From: Nocardia vermiculata NBRC 100427
GTDB taxonomy: Bacteria > Actinomycetota > Actinomycetes > Mycobacteriales > Mycobacteriaceae
Direction: 5' to 3'
Length of the DNA: 64,000 bases
Assembly: GCF_001613265.1 (NCBI RefSeq)
Contig: NZ_BDCA01000005.1
Span: forward strand, 62,001-126,000
Shown: in pieces, positions 45,532-54,790 of the stretch
Layout: each line of letters opens with the position of its first letter
Numbering within the stretch: the first letter of the stretch is position 1
The notes under the pieces: generated by a model
The model's input: the letters and a program-made list of their open reading frames with translations, nothing else
What the model was told of the DNA's origin: nothing
The model's database searches: none
Translations under genes and position numbers: made by a program

Positions 45532-47199
45532 TCACTCGCCGGAGACATCCATTTCGGCGAGCGGCTTGCGCAGCAGTTTGCCGGTCGCGTTGCGGGGGAG
45601 CTCGTCGAGGAAGATCACCTCGCGCGGCACCTTGTAGCGGGCGAGGTTCGCCTTCACGTAGTCCTTGATCTCCTGGCCGTCACGCCGGGATTCCGGGCCC
45701 GGAACGACGAAGGCGCGCAGACGTTTCCCGAATTCGTTGTCGTCGACACCGATGACCGCGGCCTCCTGCACGTCGGCACGATCGGCGATGAGGTGCTCGA
45801 CCTCCTGGGGGAAGACGTTCTCGCCGCCCGAGATGATCATGTCGTCGTCGCGGCCGTCGATGAACAGCAGACCGTTCTCGTCGAAGTGCCCGACGTCGCC
45901 ACTGGACATCTTGCCGTCGACGGTTTCCTTGGTGCGACCGTCGGTGTAGGCCTTGAACGAGTGCGCGTTCTCGATGAAGATCGTGCCCGTGACGTTGGGC
46001 TCGGTGATGGGCTTGCGATTCTCGTCGTAGAGCGCCAGGTGGATACCCAGCGGAGGCCGGCCCGCGGTATTCGGTGCCTTGCGCAGATCCTCCGGGCTCG
46101 CCACCGTGATCAGTGCACACTCGGTCGAGCCGTAGACGTTGTAGAGCACCTCACCGAAGTAGTCCAGGCTGCGGGTCACCACATCCGGCGGGATCGCCGA
46201 TCCGGCGGCGAAAATCATTCGCAGCGAGGACATGTCGTACTTGGCGAGCGTTTCGGCGGGCAGGTCGAGCATGCGCTGGAGCATGGTCGGCACCACGACC
46301 AGTGAGTCGGCCTTGTACTTGTCGATGTTGGCGAGCGTGCGCTCCGGGTCGAAGCGGCGCTGCTGGAAGATCATCCGGTTCCCCAGCGAGAGCCCCAGGG
46401 TGAACTGGGACAGGCCGGTAGCGTGGAAGACCGGCGCGGCAACCACCATGGATCCGTTGCGTGGCAAGGGGATCCGGTCCAGGAACTGGGCGGAGATGAA
46501 GGGGCTGACCTTGTCCCGCGGCGCTCCCTTCGGGGTGCCGGTGGTACCGGAGGTCAGGATCACCGTGCCGCCCGGTGTGGCCGGTGCGGCGAGGGGGTCG
46601 GGTGACTGCCCGGAACGCAGTGAATCGATGGTGGGGGTCGCGGGGTCGGCGTTGTCGGCTTCGTCCACCCAGGTGAGGATGCGGGGGATCTCGGACGGGA
46701 TGGCGCCCATGAGATCGAAGAACTCGCTGTCGTGCAGCACCAGCTTCACCTGCTCGCGCGCCGCCACGTCGGCGAACTGCGGTTTGGCGAAGCCGGTGTT
46801 CATCAGCACCGCGCGGATGCCCAGCTTGCCCGTCGCGGCCAGGCTCAGCACCATGCCGCGATGGTCGCGCGCCAGCAAGGCCACCACGTCACCCTGGCCC
46901 AGTCCCTGAGCGGCCAGTCCGCGAGCCAGCTCATTGGACTGCGCGTCGACCTCCGCGAAGGTCAGCTCTCCACGTTCGTCGAGCAGCGCCGGAGCATTCG
47001 GATTGGTCTTGGCGGCGTGCATGATCACGCCCGCGAACGGACCGAACTTGGTGACGTTCAATGCCGAGCTCACCGCATGGTCGAGGCGCAGCGGACTGAA
47101 CAGTCCGCGCTTGCGCATCACATTGACCCCCTGAGCCAGATCTCCGGCCTTTCGGAGCTTTCCCAGGGCGGCGCTTGCTGACGGAAGGACAGCTGACAT
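45532..47199 (-). CDS. Fatty-acyl-CoA/AMP synthetase, FadD2/FadD12-like
   Basis: A 555-residue ANL-superfamily enzyme with LTSGTTGTPKGAPR (P-loop-like), YGSTECA, SGDVGHFDENGLLFIDGRDDDMIISGGENVFPQEVEHLI, and the C-terminal catalytic Lys in ELPRNATGKLLR. It activates a fatty acid to acyl-AMP and acyl-CoA. Its sequence resembles FadD2 and FadD12 of mycobacteria. GGAAGG precedes the ATG. A near-perfect 24-bp palindrome lies 57-80 nt upstream. The next gene upstream is a paralogue. Confidence 0.9.
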   Translation of the reverse strand: MSAVLPSASAALGKLRKAGDLAQGVNVMRKRGLFSPLRLDHAVSSALNVTKFGPFAGVIMHAAKTNPNAPALLDERGELTFAEVDAQSNELARGLAAQGLGQGDVVALLARDHRGMVLSLAATGKLGIRAVLMNTGFAKPQFADVAAREQVKLVLHDSEFFDLMGAIPSEIPRILTWVDEADNADPATPTIDSLRSGQSPDPLAAPATPGGTVILTSGTTGTPKGAPRDKVSPFISAQFLDRIPLPRNGSMVVAAPVFHATGLSQFTLGLSLGNRMIFQQRRFDPERTLANIDKYKADSLVVVPTMLQRMLDLPAETLAKYDMSSLRMIFAAGSAIPPDVVTRSLDYFGEVLYNVYGSTECALITVASPEDLRKAPNTAGRPPLGIHLALYDENRKPITEPNVTGTIFIENAHSFKAYTDGRTKETVDGKMSSGDVGHFDENGLLFIDGRDDDMIISGGENVFPQEVEHLIADRADVQEAAVIGVDDNEFGKRLRAFVVPGPESRRDGQEIKDYVKANLARYKVPREVIFLDELPRNATGKLLRKPLAEMDVSGE

Positions 47200-47255
47200 A
47201 GGTACAACCTTCCGCGGAAACCACCAGGTAGGCGGGCCCGCAACATCGAGATCCA

Positions 47256-47279
47256 GTGCCTGCTAACCCTAGCAAGCAC
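47256..47279. promoter_or_regulatory. 24-bp palindrome upstream of fadD
   Basis: GTGCCTGCTA-N4-TAGCAAGCAC, with 9 of 10 positions complementary. It is 57-80 bases before the FadD start at 47199 and likely to be bound by a TetR-family fatty-acid regulator. A degenerate TGCTGG-N5-CTAGCA lies at 49053-49069 before the paralogue. Confidence 0.6.
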
Positions 47280-47341
47280 GGGGGTCGGACTGTGGTTCGC
47301 GTCTCTGTAACCGACGGTATCGCACATCGGGTACGAGAGTG

Positions 47342-49024
47342 CTATGTGACCTGGTACTCCACCAGAATCCGCCGCAGCAGCTTGCCCGTGGCGTTGCGCG
47401 GCAGCTCCTCGAGGAAGATCACCTCGCGCGGCACCTTGTAGCGGGCGAGGGTGCCCTTCACATAGGCCTTGATCTGTTCGGGATCCAAGGTGACGCCGGG
47501 CTCGGGGACGACGAACGCGCGCAGCCGTTTCCCGAATTCGACATCGTCGACCCCCACCACGGCAGCGTCGGAGACGTCCGCGTGCTCCAGCAGCAGATTC
47601 TCGACCTCCTGCGGGAAGACGTTCTCGCCGCCGGAGACGATCATGTCGTCGTCGCGGCCGTCGATGAACAGCAGTCCGTCCGCGTCGAAGTGGCCGACGT
47701 CGCCGGAGGACATGTAGCCGTCGATGATCTGCTTGTGGCGGCCGTCGGTATAGCCCTCGAACGGTGCCCCGGAGCGAATGAAGACCCGGCCCTTGATATC
47801 CGCACCGTGCACGCGCTGGTCGTGCTCATCGAACAGCACCACCTCGCAGGTGACCGGAGCGCGACCCGCAGTACCCGGTGCCCGCATCAGATCCGCGGGC
47901 TGGGCGACCGTCGCCACCGCACATTCGGTGGAGCCGTAGAGGTTGTAGAGGACCGGTCCGAAGGCCTCGGTGGCGCGCAGACAGAGTTCGGGTGACAGTG
48001 CGGACCCGGCCAGCACGATCGACCGCAGCGACGACAGGTCGTAGCGTTCACGGACCTCGGCCTCGAGTTCCACCATCCGATGCACCATCGTGGGAACGGC
48101 AACCAGCATGTCGACCCGGTGTTCGGCGATCAGCGCCAGGGTCTGCTCGGCATCGAAGCGGCGCATCGTCACGGTCGTCGCGCCCAGCGAGGCCGAGACC
48201 ATCCAGGTGGCCTGGCCGGTGCTGTGGAAGATGGGGGAGACGATGAGCATCGTGCCCTGCGCCGGGAACGGGATACGGTCCACGATCTGTGCCGACGAGA
48301 TCGGCGAAACCGTCTTGCGTGGAGCGCCTTTGGGGAGTCCGGTGGTACCGCTGGTGAGGATCACGAAACCACCCGGTTGCTTCGGCAGCGGCAGCGGCAG
48401 CTGTTGCGGTGCATGTGCCGCGATCAGTTCCTCGATCGTCATCGCCTCCGCGGGGACTTCCGCGTCGTCGTCCACCCAGGTGAGTACCCGTGGTATCTCG
48501 GCCGGCAAGGCGTCGAGCAGGCCGGTGAACTCGCTGTCGTGCAGCACCAGGGTGACATGCTCGCGCTCGCAGACCTGCGCGAACTGCGGTTTGGCGAATC
48601 CGGTGTTCATCAGGGCCAGCCGCGCGCCGGCCTTCCCGGCCGCTGCCATCGCCAGCAGCAGGCCGCGATGATCGCGGGCGAGAATGCCGATGACATCTCC
48701 CGGCGCCACCCCCAGTGCCTGCAGTCCGCGGGCAAGGCGGGTGGAATCCTCGTCCAGTTCGCGGAAGTCGATACTGCCGCGCTCGTCGACCACTGCCGTG
48801 CGTTGCGGCCACATCCTCGCCGCATGCCGCACCATGGTGGCCTGCGGCCCCAGCCGCCGCGCCTCCCGTGCCATCAGCACCGTCTCACCGAGGTTGCGCA
48901 GATCGATGAACCCTCGCTCGCGCAACACGTTCAGTGCCCGCACCGCCTCGCTCGTTTCGACAGCCCGGCGGCGAACCCCGTGTAGAACGGACCCGATCCC
49001 GACGCCCAAACCAATCACCTCCAC
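47342..49024 (-). CDS. Fatty-acyl-CoA synthetase, second paralogue
   Basis: A 560-residue ANL-superfamily enzyme similar to the preceding gene over its length, nearly identical in the C-terminal third (SSGDVGHFDADGLLFIDGRDDDMIVSGGENVFPQEVENLL, KVPREVIFLEELPRNATGKLLR). LTSGTTGLPKGAPRKTVSP is the nucleotide motif. It starts with GTG. Both genes run in the same direction with 142 bp between them and look like a tandem duplication. The substrate is unknown but probably a medium- or long-chain acid. Confidence 0.9.
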   Translation of the reverse strand: MEVIGLGVGIGSVLHGVRRRAVETSEAVRALNVLRERGFIDLRNLGETVLMAREARRLGPQATMVRHAARMWPQRTAVVDERGSIDFRELDEDSTRLARGLQALGVAPGDVIGILARDHRGLLLAMAAAGKAGARLALMNTGFAKPQFAQVCEREHVTLVLHDSEFTGLLDALPAEIPRVLTWVDDDAEVPAEAMTIEELIAAHAPQQLPLPLPKQPGGFVILTSGTTGLPKGAPRKTVSPISSAQIVDRIPFPAQGTMLIVSPIFHSTGQATWMVSASLGATTVTMRRFDAEQTLALIAEHRVDMLVAVPTMVHRMVELEAEVRERYDLSSLRSIVLAGSALSPELCLRATEAFGPVLYNLYGSTECAVATVAQPADLMRAPGTAGRAPVTCEVVLFDEHDQRVHGADIKGRVFIRSGAPFEGYTDGRHKQIIDGYMSSGDVGHFDADGLLFIDGRDDDMIVSGGENVFPQEVENLLLEHADVSDAAVVGVDDVEFGKRLRAFVVPEPGVTLDPEQIKAYVKGTLARYKVPREVIFLEELPRNATGKLLRRILVEYQVT

Positions 49025-49247
49025 CCGAGCGCGAATCCGCGCGACCCACGCGTGCTGGGGACGCTAGCAGCGCAGACGAGTGCTCGTTACACACTTTCGG
49101 TCAACCACCTGGCCCCGATTGTGGGATGTACTCCGCCGCGGAGCCGCTGCTGCTCGTGGACGCCGCTGCCGGGCTCGGCGCTCGCCGGCGCCGGTACACG
49201 GTGAGGCGGGATGCCGGTCGGTTCGGTAAGGAATCCACAATCAAGGT

Positions 49248-49619
49248 ATGGAACGGTTAGTCGACCTCGATCGGGCCGCCGCCGAGATCTCCTTGCGCCG
49301 GATGGGCTGGCACGAGCAGGGGCTGGTGGTGGAGGGGCCGACCTGGCGTGACGCGGTGGCCGCTCGGCCGCGAGTGGTGGAGACCGATCGCTCCAGGGTG
49401 CGGGATCCGGAGTCGGTGGGTGTGCACCTGCACAGCTTCCGCGGCGCGGAATTGGCGATCGTGTTGTTCCGCGGAGGATGGGCCGACGTCGATTTCATCA
49501 CCGAAAGTCTCGAGATCGGCGTGATCGCGGCGCCGGACATCTCCTCCGCCCCGGCCTTCGGTGAACTCCTGGACCTCTGCGTCACAAGAATTTTCGGACT
49601 GAGCGATACCGATCCGTAG
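49248..49619 (+). CDS. Hypothetical protein, 123 residues
   Basis: A small soluble protein with mixed alpha/beta character (RRMGWHEQGLVVEGPTWRDAVAARPRVVETDRSRVRDPESVGVHLHSFRGAELAIVLFRGGWADVDFI). Codon use is typical and it stands alone, transcribed toward an HD-domain gene 144 bp downstream. I do not recognise a family. The gap to the next gene shows nothing except the ribosome site. Confidence 0.6.
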   Translation: MERLVDLDRAAAEISLRRMGWHEQGLVVEGPTWRDAVAARPRVVETDRSRVRDPESVGVHLHSFRGAELAIVLFRGGWADVDFITESLEIGVIAAPDISSAPAFGELLDLCVTRIFGLSDTDP

Positions 49620-49763
49620 GCGCCGGTGGTGTCCCACACCGGCCACACGCAGACATGTCCGGACTTTCTCGATCTTGTAGGTGATCCGGGCGACCGTGGT
49701 GGTATCCGAAGCTTCGGAGCACCACGACACCGCAGCCTGACCACCACTTCCGAAGGAGTCGCC

Positions 49764-50402
49764 ATGTCGGAGCAGATCGCCGGAATCACCGTGCCCGCCA
49801 CTCGCCTCGCCGCCGATGCCACTGCGCTGGTTCGCGGCACCGAAGACGACACTCTGTTCCATCACTCCCGGCGGGTATTCCTGTGGGGGATGCTGCAATC
49901 GATGGCCCGCGGTGTCGAGGTCGATCCCGAACTCGCGTACGTCGGTGCCCTGTTCCACGATCTCGGGTTGACGCCGGCGCACCGTAGCACCGGGCAGCGG
50001 TTCGAGATCGACGGCGCCGAGGCGGCCTACCGCTTCCTCCGTGACCACGGTCGCTCCGAGGACGAGGCGCGCACCGTGTGGCTGGCGATCGCCCTGCACA
50101 CCACCCCCGAGGTGCCCATGCATCTGGCGCCGGAGGTCGGCGCGGTCACCCTCGGCGTGGAGACCGATGTGCTGGGTCTGCATCTGGACCGTCTCACCGA
50201 GACGCAGCGCGCAGAAGTGGTCGCCGCCCATCCCCGCCCCGACTTCAAGAACCGGATCCTGCGTGCGTTCTACGACGGGATGGCCGAGCGGCCACAGACC
50301 ACCTTCGGCACGATGAACGACGATGTCATCGCCCATTTCGAGCCTTCGTTCCAGCGTGCGGATTTCGTCCGGATCATCCAGGACAACAACTGGCCGGAAT
50401 GA
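49764..50402 (+). CDS. HD-domain phosphohydrolase-like protein
   Basis: A 212-residue protein from ATG 49764 with GAAGGAG nine bases upstream. It has an HD metal-binding pattern: HHSRRVFLWG, then LYVGALFHDLGLTPAH (His-Asp), and later IALHTTPEVPMHLAPEVGAV with further His. This resembles cyanamide hydratase-like and other small HD enzymes. Substrate unknown. No adjacent partner gene in the same operon is evident. Confidence 0.78.
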   Translation: MSEQIAGITVPATRLAADATALVRGTEDDTLFHHSRRVFLWGMLQSMARGVEVDPELAYVGALFHDLGLTPAHRSTGQRFEIDGAEAAYRFLRDHGRSEDEARTVWLAIALHTTPEVPMHLAPEVGAVTLGVETDVLGLHLDRLTETQRAEVVAAHPRPDFKNRILRAFYDGMAERPQTTFGTMNDDVIAHFEPSFQRADFVRIIQDNNWPE

Positions 50403-50448
50403 TCCGGACGGTCGAATCGCATCGTTCGGCAATGATTGCCGGTAGTCC

Positions 50449-50982
50449 TCAGCCCATGGTTTTCGATCCGTCGATCGCCTCGCGGATGATGTCGGCGTGA
50501 CCGCTGTGCTGTGCGGTTTCGGCGATCAGATGCAGCAGCACCTGACGGGTGGACCATGCTCGTTCCTCCTTGAACCACGGCGCTTCCGGCAGCGGCCACA
50601 GCACGTCCAGATCGGTGTGGGCGACGATCTCGTCGGTGCGGCACGCGACCTCCTCGTAGGCCGCGAGAACGTCCGCGAGGGTCTCGCCCGGCAGCATCCG
50701 GAACTCGTCGGTGCGGGCCTGGAAGTCCGCTTCGGTGAGATCGGCGAAGTTCTTCTGGGGGATGCCGTCGGTGATGTGGTCCACCCACGACTGCTCGACG
50801 GCCGTGACGTGTTTGATCAGCCCGCCGATGCACAGTTCGCTGACGGTGGACCGGGCGCCGGCCTGGGCGTCGGTCAGGTCGCGGGCGGTGAAGCGCAGGA
50901 AGAAGCGCTGCTTCGCGATCTCGGCGAGCAGGGTGGCGCGTTCGCCGGTGAGGTTCGCGGTGGAGGTGCTGGTTTGTGTCAT
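50449..50982 (-). CDS. DinB-family protein
   Basis: A 177-residue four-helix bundle protein from ATG 50982. Conserved histidines occur in GGLIKHVTAVEQSWVDH and HLIAETAQHSGHADIIREAIDG, typical of DinB-type metal sites. In actinobacteria similar proteins use mycothiol or bacillithiol, or remain uncharacterised. It is divergent from a WYL-type regulator, with only 62 bp between starts and a palindrome in between, so the two are probably coregulated. Confidence 0.84.
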   Translation of the reverse strand: MTQTSTSTANLTGERATLLAEIAKQRFFLRFTARDLTDAQAGARSTVSELCIGGLIKHVTAVEQSWVDHITDGIPQKNFADLTEADFQARTDEFRMLPGETLADVLAAYEEVACRTDEIVAHTDLDVLWPLPEAPWFKEERAWSTRQVLLHLIAETAQHSGHADIIREAIDGSKTMG

Positions 50983-51019
50983 GGTCACCACGCTAGAACC
51001 CATAGCGGCCAGTTTCTGA

Positions 51020-51042
51020 CCTCAATTGTCGGAGAATTGAGG
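51020..51042. promoter_or_regulatory. Perfect palindromic operator, DinB/WYL divergent promoters
   Basis: CCTCAATT-N7-AATTGAGG is perfectly symmetric. It ends two bases before ATG 51045 and lies 38 bases from the dinB start, so it could shut both divergent promoters. The neighbouring WYL regulator is the natural candidate. Confidence 0.62.
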
Positions 51043-51044
51043 GT

Positions 51045-52007
51045 ATGGCGAATACCAGCATCCGGACACTGCGACTGCTGTCGCTGCTGCAGACGCACAA
51101 GTACTGGCCGGGTACCGAGCTGGCGCAGCGGATGGGAGTCTCTGCGCGGACGCTGCGCCGGGATATCGACCGGCTGCGGGAGCTGGGATATCCGGTGCAG
51201 GCGCAGCGCGGCGTGGAGGGCGGCTACCAGCTCGCGGCCGGTGCGGCCCTACCACCGCTGATGGTCGACGACGAGGAGGCAGTGGCCCTGGTCGTCGCCC
51301 TGCAGGGCGCGACGCAGTCGGTGGTGGACGACGTCGCCGAATCCTCACTGCGGGCGCTGGCGAAAGTTGTCCAGGTGATGCCGCCGCGGCTGCGGCGGCG
51401 AGTCGAGGCGATCCGCGCGATGACCGTAGCCGCCGGCTGGCCCGGCGCGAGCGGCGCCGCACTCGATCCGGCCGCCCTGACCACGATCGCGCTGGCCTGC
51501 CGAGACGGTGAACGGCTGTGCTTCTCCTACACCGCCGCCGACGGCACCCGGACCGAACGCACCGTGGAACCCCACCGGATGGTGTCGCTGGCCCGACGGT
51601 GGTACCTCGTCGCCTACGACCTCACCCGCCAGGACTGGCGCAGCTTCCGCATCGACCGGCTCACCGGTGCCCGCGGTGACGGCTATCGGTTCCGTCCTCG
51701 CGAACTGCCCACCGACCCGGCGGAGTTCGTGCGCCGGGGGATGGCCAATATCCCGCGCCCCTACCGGGTGGTGGTTATCGTCTCGGCGGCCGCGGAGGTC
51801 GTCCAGGAACGGATCGGCCGCTACGCGACCGTTTCGGAGATCGATTCCGGCCACTGCCGGGTGACCATGTCCACCGACTCACTGCACTGGCCGATCCTGG
51901 CGCTGGGCACGGCCGGTGCCGATTTCCGCATTCTGGAGCCACCGGAACTGGTCACCGAGATGCGCGACTGGACCGACCGGTTCCGCCGGGCCGTTGCGGA
52001 AGACTGA
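51045..52007 (+). CDS. HTH-WYL transcriptional regulator
   Basis: A 320-residue protein with an N-terminal winged helix (SIRTLRLLSLLQTHKYWPGTELAQRMGVSARTLRRDIDRLRELGYPVQAQRGVEGGYQLA) and a WYL domain (about 140-230; FSYTAADGTRTERTVEPHRMVSLARRWYLVAYDLTRQDWRSFRIDRLTG), plus the C-terminal extension. WYL domains sense nucleic acid or other ligands. It is paired with the divergent DinB gene through a perfect palindrome. Confidence 0.9.
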   Translation: MANTSIRTLRLLSLLQTHKYWPGTELAQRMGVSARTLRRDIDRLRELGYPVQAQRGVEGGYQLAAGAALPPLMVDDEEAVALVVALQGATQSVVDDVAESSLRALAKVVQVMPPRLRRRVEAIRAMTVAAGWPGASGAALDPAALTTIALACRDGERLCFSYTAADGTRTERTVEPHRMVSLARRWYLVAYDLTRQDWRSFRIDRLTGARGDGYRFRPRELPTDPAEFVRRGMANIPRPYRVVVIVSAAAEVVQERIGRYATVSEIDSGHCRVTMSTDSLHWPILALGTAGADFRILEPPELVTEMRDWTDRFRRAVAED

Positions 52008-52027
52008 GCCACCGGCGGATACCGAAA

Positions 52028-52061
52028 AGCCGGTGTGAACCGCGAAGGGCCCACACCGGCT
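52028..52061 (-). terminator. Terminator for the fadE operon and WYL gene
   Basis: Perfect 10-bp stem AGCCGGTGTG at 52028-52037 and CACACCGGCT at 52052-52061. On the minus strand it is followed by TTTT, as expected for the fadE operon end. Located between convergent genes. Confidence 0.78.
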
Positions 52062-52076
52062 CTGCTGTCCTGCAAC

Positions 52077-53315
52077 CTATTTCAGCTCGGCGCTGGTGAG
52101 CTCCAGCACCCGCCGGGCCACGATCAGCTGCTGAATCTGCTGGGTGCCCTCGAAGATGTCGAGGATCTTGGAGTCGCGACTCCACTTCTCCAGCAGGGTG
52201 TGCTCGGAGTAGCCGAGCGGTCCGGCCAGTTCGACGGCCTTCAGCGTCACGTCGGTGCCCATCCGGCCGGCCTTGGCCTTGGCCATCGAGGCCTGCAGGG
52301 AGTTGGGCTTCTTGTTGTCGGCCATCCATGCCGCACGCAACGAGAGCAGGTAGGCGGCCTCCCAATCGGCCTCCAGGCGAAGGAATTCCGCCGCCGCGGC
52401 GTGCTGATTGTTGGCCGGAGTGTCGTAGGAGATCTCGACTCCGGCCTGTTCGAGCACCGTACGCAGTTCCTCGAGTGCGGCACGACCCACGCCGATCGCC
52501 ATCGCTGCCACCAGCGGGCGGGTGTTGTCGAAGGTCTGCATGACCCCGGCAAAGCCCTTCTCCACGTTCACTTCCGGGCTGCCGAGGATATTGTCGGCCG
52601 GGATGCGGCAGTCCTCGAGGCGTAGTTCGGCGGTGTCGGAGGCCTTGATGCCGAGCTTGTGCTCGAGCCGGGACACGGTGAGCCCCGGTGCGTCCTGCGG
52701 GACCACGAAGGATTTGATCGCCGCGCGGCCCTTGGACCTGTCGACCGAGGCCCACACCACGATGTGGGTGGCGCGCGAACCCGCGGTCACGAAGATCTTG
52801 GTGCCGTTGAGAACCCATTCGTCACCGTCGAGCACCGCGGTGGTGGAGACCGCCGCGGAGTCCGAACCGAACGACGGCTCGGTGATGGCCATGGCGGCCC
52901 ACACCTTGCCGAAACGCTCCAGCTGCTCGTCGGTGGCGACCGCGGCGATGGCGGCATTGCCGAGACCCTGGTAGGGGATCGACAGCATCAAACCGACGTC
53001 GCCCCAGCATGTTTCGAGTGCATTCAGCAGTGCGGACATATTGCCGCCGTTGCTGTTGCCGAGCAGTTCGGTGGCGTGGTCGTCACCGGCCGCCGCACCG
53101 GAACCGGCCTTGCGGCCACCGGTGGCACCGGAGATGTCCTGGGTCCCGGAGTCGGCCAGCCCTTCCACCATGGCGGCCATGGTGTCGAGCTCCACCGGGT
53201 ACTCGTGTTCGGCCAGATCGTATTTACGCGAGACCGGACGGAAGATCTCGGCGGCGACCTGGTGGGCCTGATTCGCGCTGGCCCGCAGCTTCTTCGGGAG
53301 TTCGAGATTGATCAT
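52077..53315 (-). CDS. fadE23: Acyl-CoA dehydrogenase, FadE23-like
   Basis: A 412-residue flavoprotein from ATG 53315. It has the ACAD pattern: MAITEPSFGSDSAAVSTTAVLDGDEWVLNGTKIFVTAGSRATHIVVWA, LGIKASDTAELRLEDCRIP, GRAALEELRTVLEQ, and FEGTQQIQQLIVARRVL at the C-terminus. It desaturates acyl-CoA in beta-oxidation, with electrons passed to ETF. A Gly/Ala-rich insert (GATGGRKAGSGAAAGDDH) lies around residues 64-85. It is downstream of the FadE24-like gene and probably pairs with it, as in mycobacteria. The symbol rests on order and sequence resemblance. Confidence 0.83.
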   Translation of the reverse strand: MINLELPKKLRASANQAHQVAAEIFRPVSRKYDLAEHEYPVELDTMAAMVEGLADSGTQDISGATGGRKAGSGAAAGDDHATELLGNSNGGNMSALLNALETCWGDVGLMLSIPYQGLGNAAIAAVATDEQLERFGKVWAAMAITEPSFGSDSAAVSTTAVLDGDEWVLNGTKIFVTAGSRATHIVVWASVDRSKGRAAIKSFVVPQDAPGLTVSRLEHKLGIKASDTAELRLEDCRIPADNILGSPEVNVEKGFAGVMQTFDNTRPLVAAMAIGVGRAALEELRTVLEQAGVEISYDTPANNQHAAAAEFLRLEADWEAAYLLSLRAAWMADNKKPNSLQASMAKAKAGRMGTDVTLKAVELAGPLGYSEHTLLEKWSRDSKILDIFEGTQQIQQLIVARRVLELTSAELK

Positions 53316-53361
53316 CGGATTGGCTCCATCGATAAGAGTCGGAGGGTCGGGAAGACCCGGA

Positions 53362-54744
53362 TCAGACCAGCACCACACCTTCGGCGACGCCGATCGCCCG
53401 CAGATCGCGGTACCAGCGCTCGACCGGGTGTTCCTTGGTGAAGCCGTGGCCGCCGAGCAGCTGCACGCCGTCCAGGCCGATCTGCATGCCCTTGTCGGTG
53501 GACAGCTTGCGAGCCAGCGCCGCCTCGCGGGCGAACGACAGTCCCTGCTCCGCGCGTGACGCACCCCGCAGAGTCACGAGCCGCATACTGTCGAGTTCGA
53601 TGGCGATATTTGCGACCATGAACGCCACCGCCTGCCGGTGTGCGATGGGCTCACCGAACGCCTCACGCTCCTTGACGTAGGGCTTGACGTAGTCCAGCAC
53701 GGCCTGGCCGGTGCCGACCGCCAGCGAGGACCAGCCCAGGCGCGCCAGCCGCACCGCATCGGCATATTCCTCGGCACGCTGGGCGGCGTCGCCGTCGCCG
53801 AGTACGGCATCCGCGGGCACCGCGACATTGTCGAGGATCAGTCGCCCCAGACCGGCCGCCCGCAGACCCATGCTCGGATCGGCCTCGATCACTACACCGG
53901 GGGTGTCCGATTCAACGATGAACAATGCGGGACGGCCGTCGATTTCGGCGCCGACGACGAACAGCTCGGCATCGGCGGCGGCGGGCACCAGGCTCTTGAC
54001 ACCGTTGATCCGGTAGCCGCTGGGGGAGCGGGTGGCTTTGGTCTGCAAGGCGAACGGATCGAACAGTGCCCGCGGTTCGCTGATGACGACCGAGGACTGC
54101 GGCACGTTCTCGCCGGTGTAGGCGGGGAGGTAGGTCTGCTGTTGCGCGTCCGAACCCCATTGCGACAGCGCGACCGCGACGCCGGAGGGCGCCAGGATCG
54201 GCAGCGCCAAACCCATGTCGCCGTGCGCGAGGGCCTCGGCGACCAGTGAGTTGGTGACCGCGCCGCGTTCGCCGGCCGCGCCCTCGAGTTCCTCGGGCAC
54301 GTTGATCAGCGTGATGCCGAGTTCGGCGGCGCGCTCGAGCAGATCCTTGGGTGCGGCGGCGGCTCCGTCGGCGTCGAAGGCGGCCGGGCGCAGGATCTCA
54401 CCGGCGAATTCGCGCACCGTCTCGACGATCATCTGCTGCTCGTCGGTGGGGGTGAGGTCGAAGTAGCCCTTGCTGCGGGTTTCGTTGGCAGGCAGCCGCT
54501 TCGGCTTGTTGCCGCCGGAGGCCTTACCGAATGCGCGGGTCGCGGCGCCGAGCGTGCGGAAGCCGGTCTTGGTGCCCTCGTAGGTGAGACGTTCGATGGG
54601 CTTGCGCAAGTTGTACTTCTCGGCCAACTCGGAACCGGTAATGCTCGTCATGACCCGCATGGCCGCGCCCATCCAGTCGCGCTTGACCGGGTTGAGGCCG
54701 ACAGCGGAATCCGGACGCTTCGTTGCGGTGTCTCGAGTGCTCAT
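53362..54744 (-). CDS. fadE24: Acyl-CoA dehydrogenase, FadE24-like
   Basis: A 460-residue protein from ATG 54744. A longer N-terminal region (RDWMGAAMRVMTSITGSELAEKYNLRKPIERLTYEGTKTGFRTLGAATRAFGKA) precedes the ACAD core and is characteristic of the FadE24 group. The core has ITLINVPEELEGAAGERG, VVISEPRALFDPFALQTKATRSPSGYRINGVKSLVP, LGDGDAAQRAEEYADAVRLARLGWSSLAVGTGQAVLDYVKPYVKEREAFGEPIAHRQAVAF. The catalytic base region varies, so it may be the non-catalytic or partner subunit of a heteromeric enzyme (inference). A tandem palindromic operator lies 47-83 bases upstream. Confidence 0.85.
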   Translation of the reverse strand: MSTRDTATKRPDSAVGLNPVKRDWMGAAMRVMTSITGSELAEKYNLRKPIERLTYEGTKTGFRTLGAATRAFGKASGGNKPKRLPANETRSKGYFDLTPTDEQQMIVETVREFAGEILRPAAFDADGAAAAPKDLLERAAELGITLINVPEELEGAAGERGAVTNSLVAEALAHGDMGLALPILAPSGVAVALSQWGSDAQQQTYLPAYTGENVPQSSVVISEPRALFDPFALQTKATRSPSGYRINGVKSLVPAAADAELFVVGAEIDGRPALFIVESDTPGVVIEADPSMGLRAAGLGRLILDNVAVPADAVLGDGDAAQRAEEYADAVRLARLGWSSLAVGTGQAVLDYVKPYVKEREAFGEPIAHRQAVAFMVANIAIELDSMRLVTLRGASRAEQGLSFAREAALARKLSTDKGMQIGLDGVQLLGGHGFTKEHPVERWYRDLRAIGVAEGVVLV

Positions 54745-54790
54745 AGTCACCAGTCTTCTCGGGTGGGGGTTCGGGTGATCGGTCCCAGAT

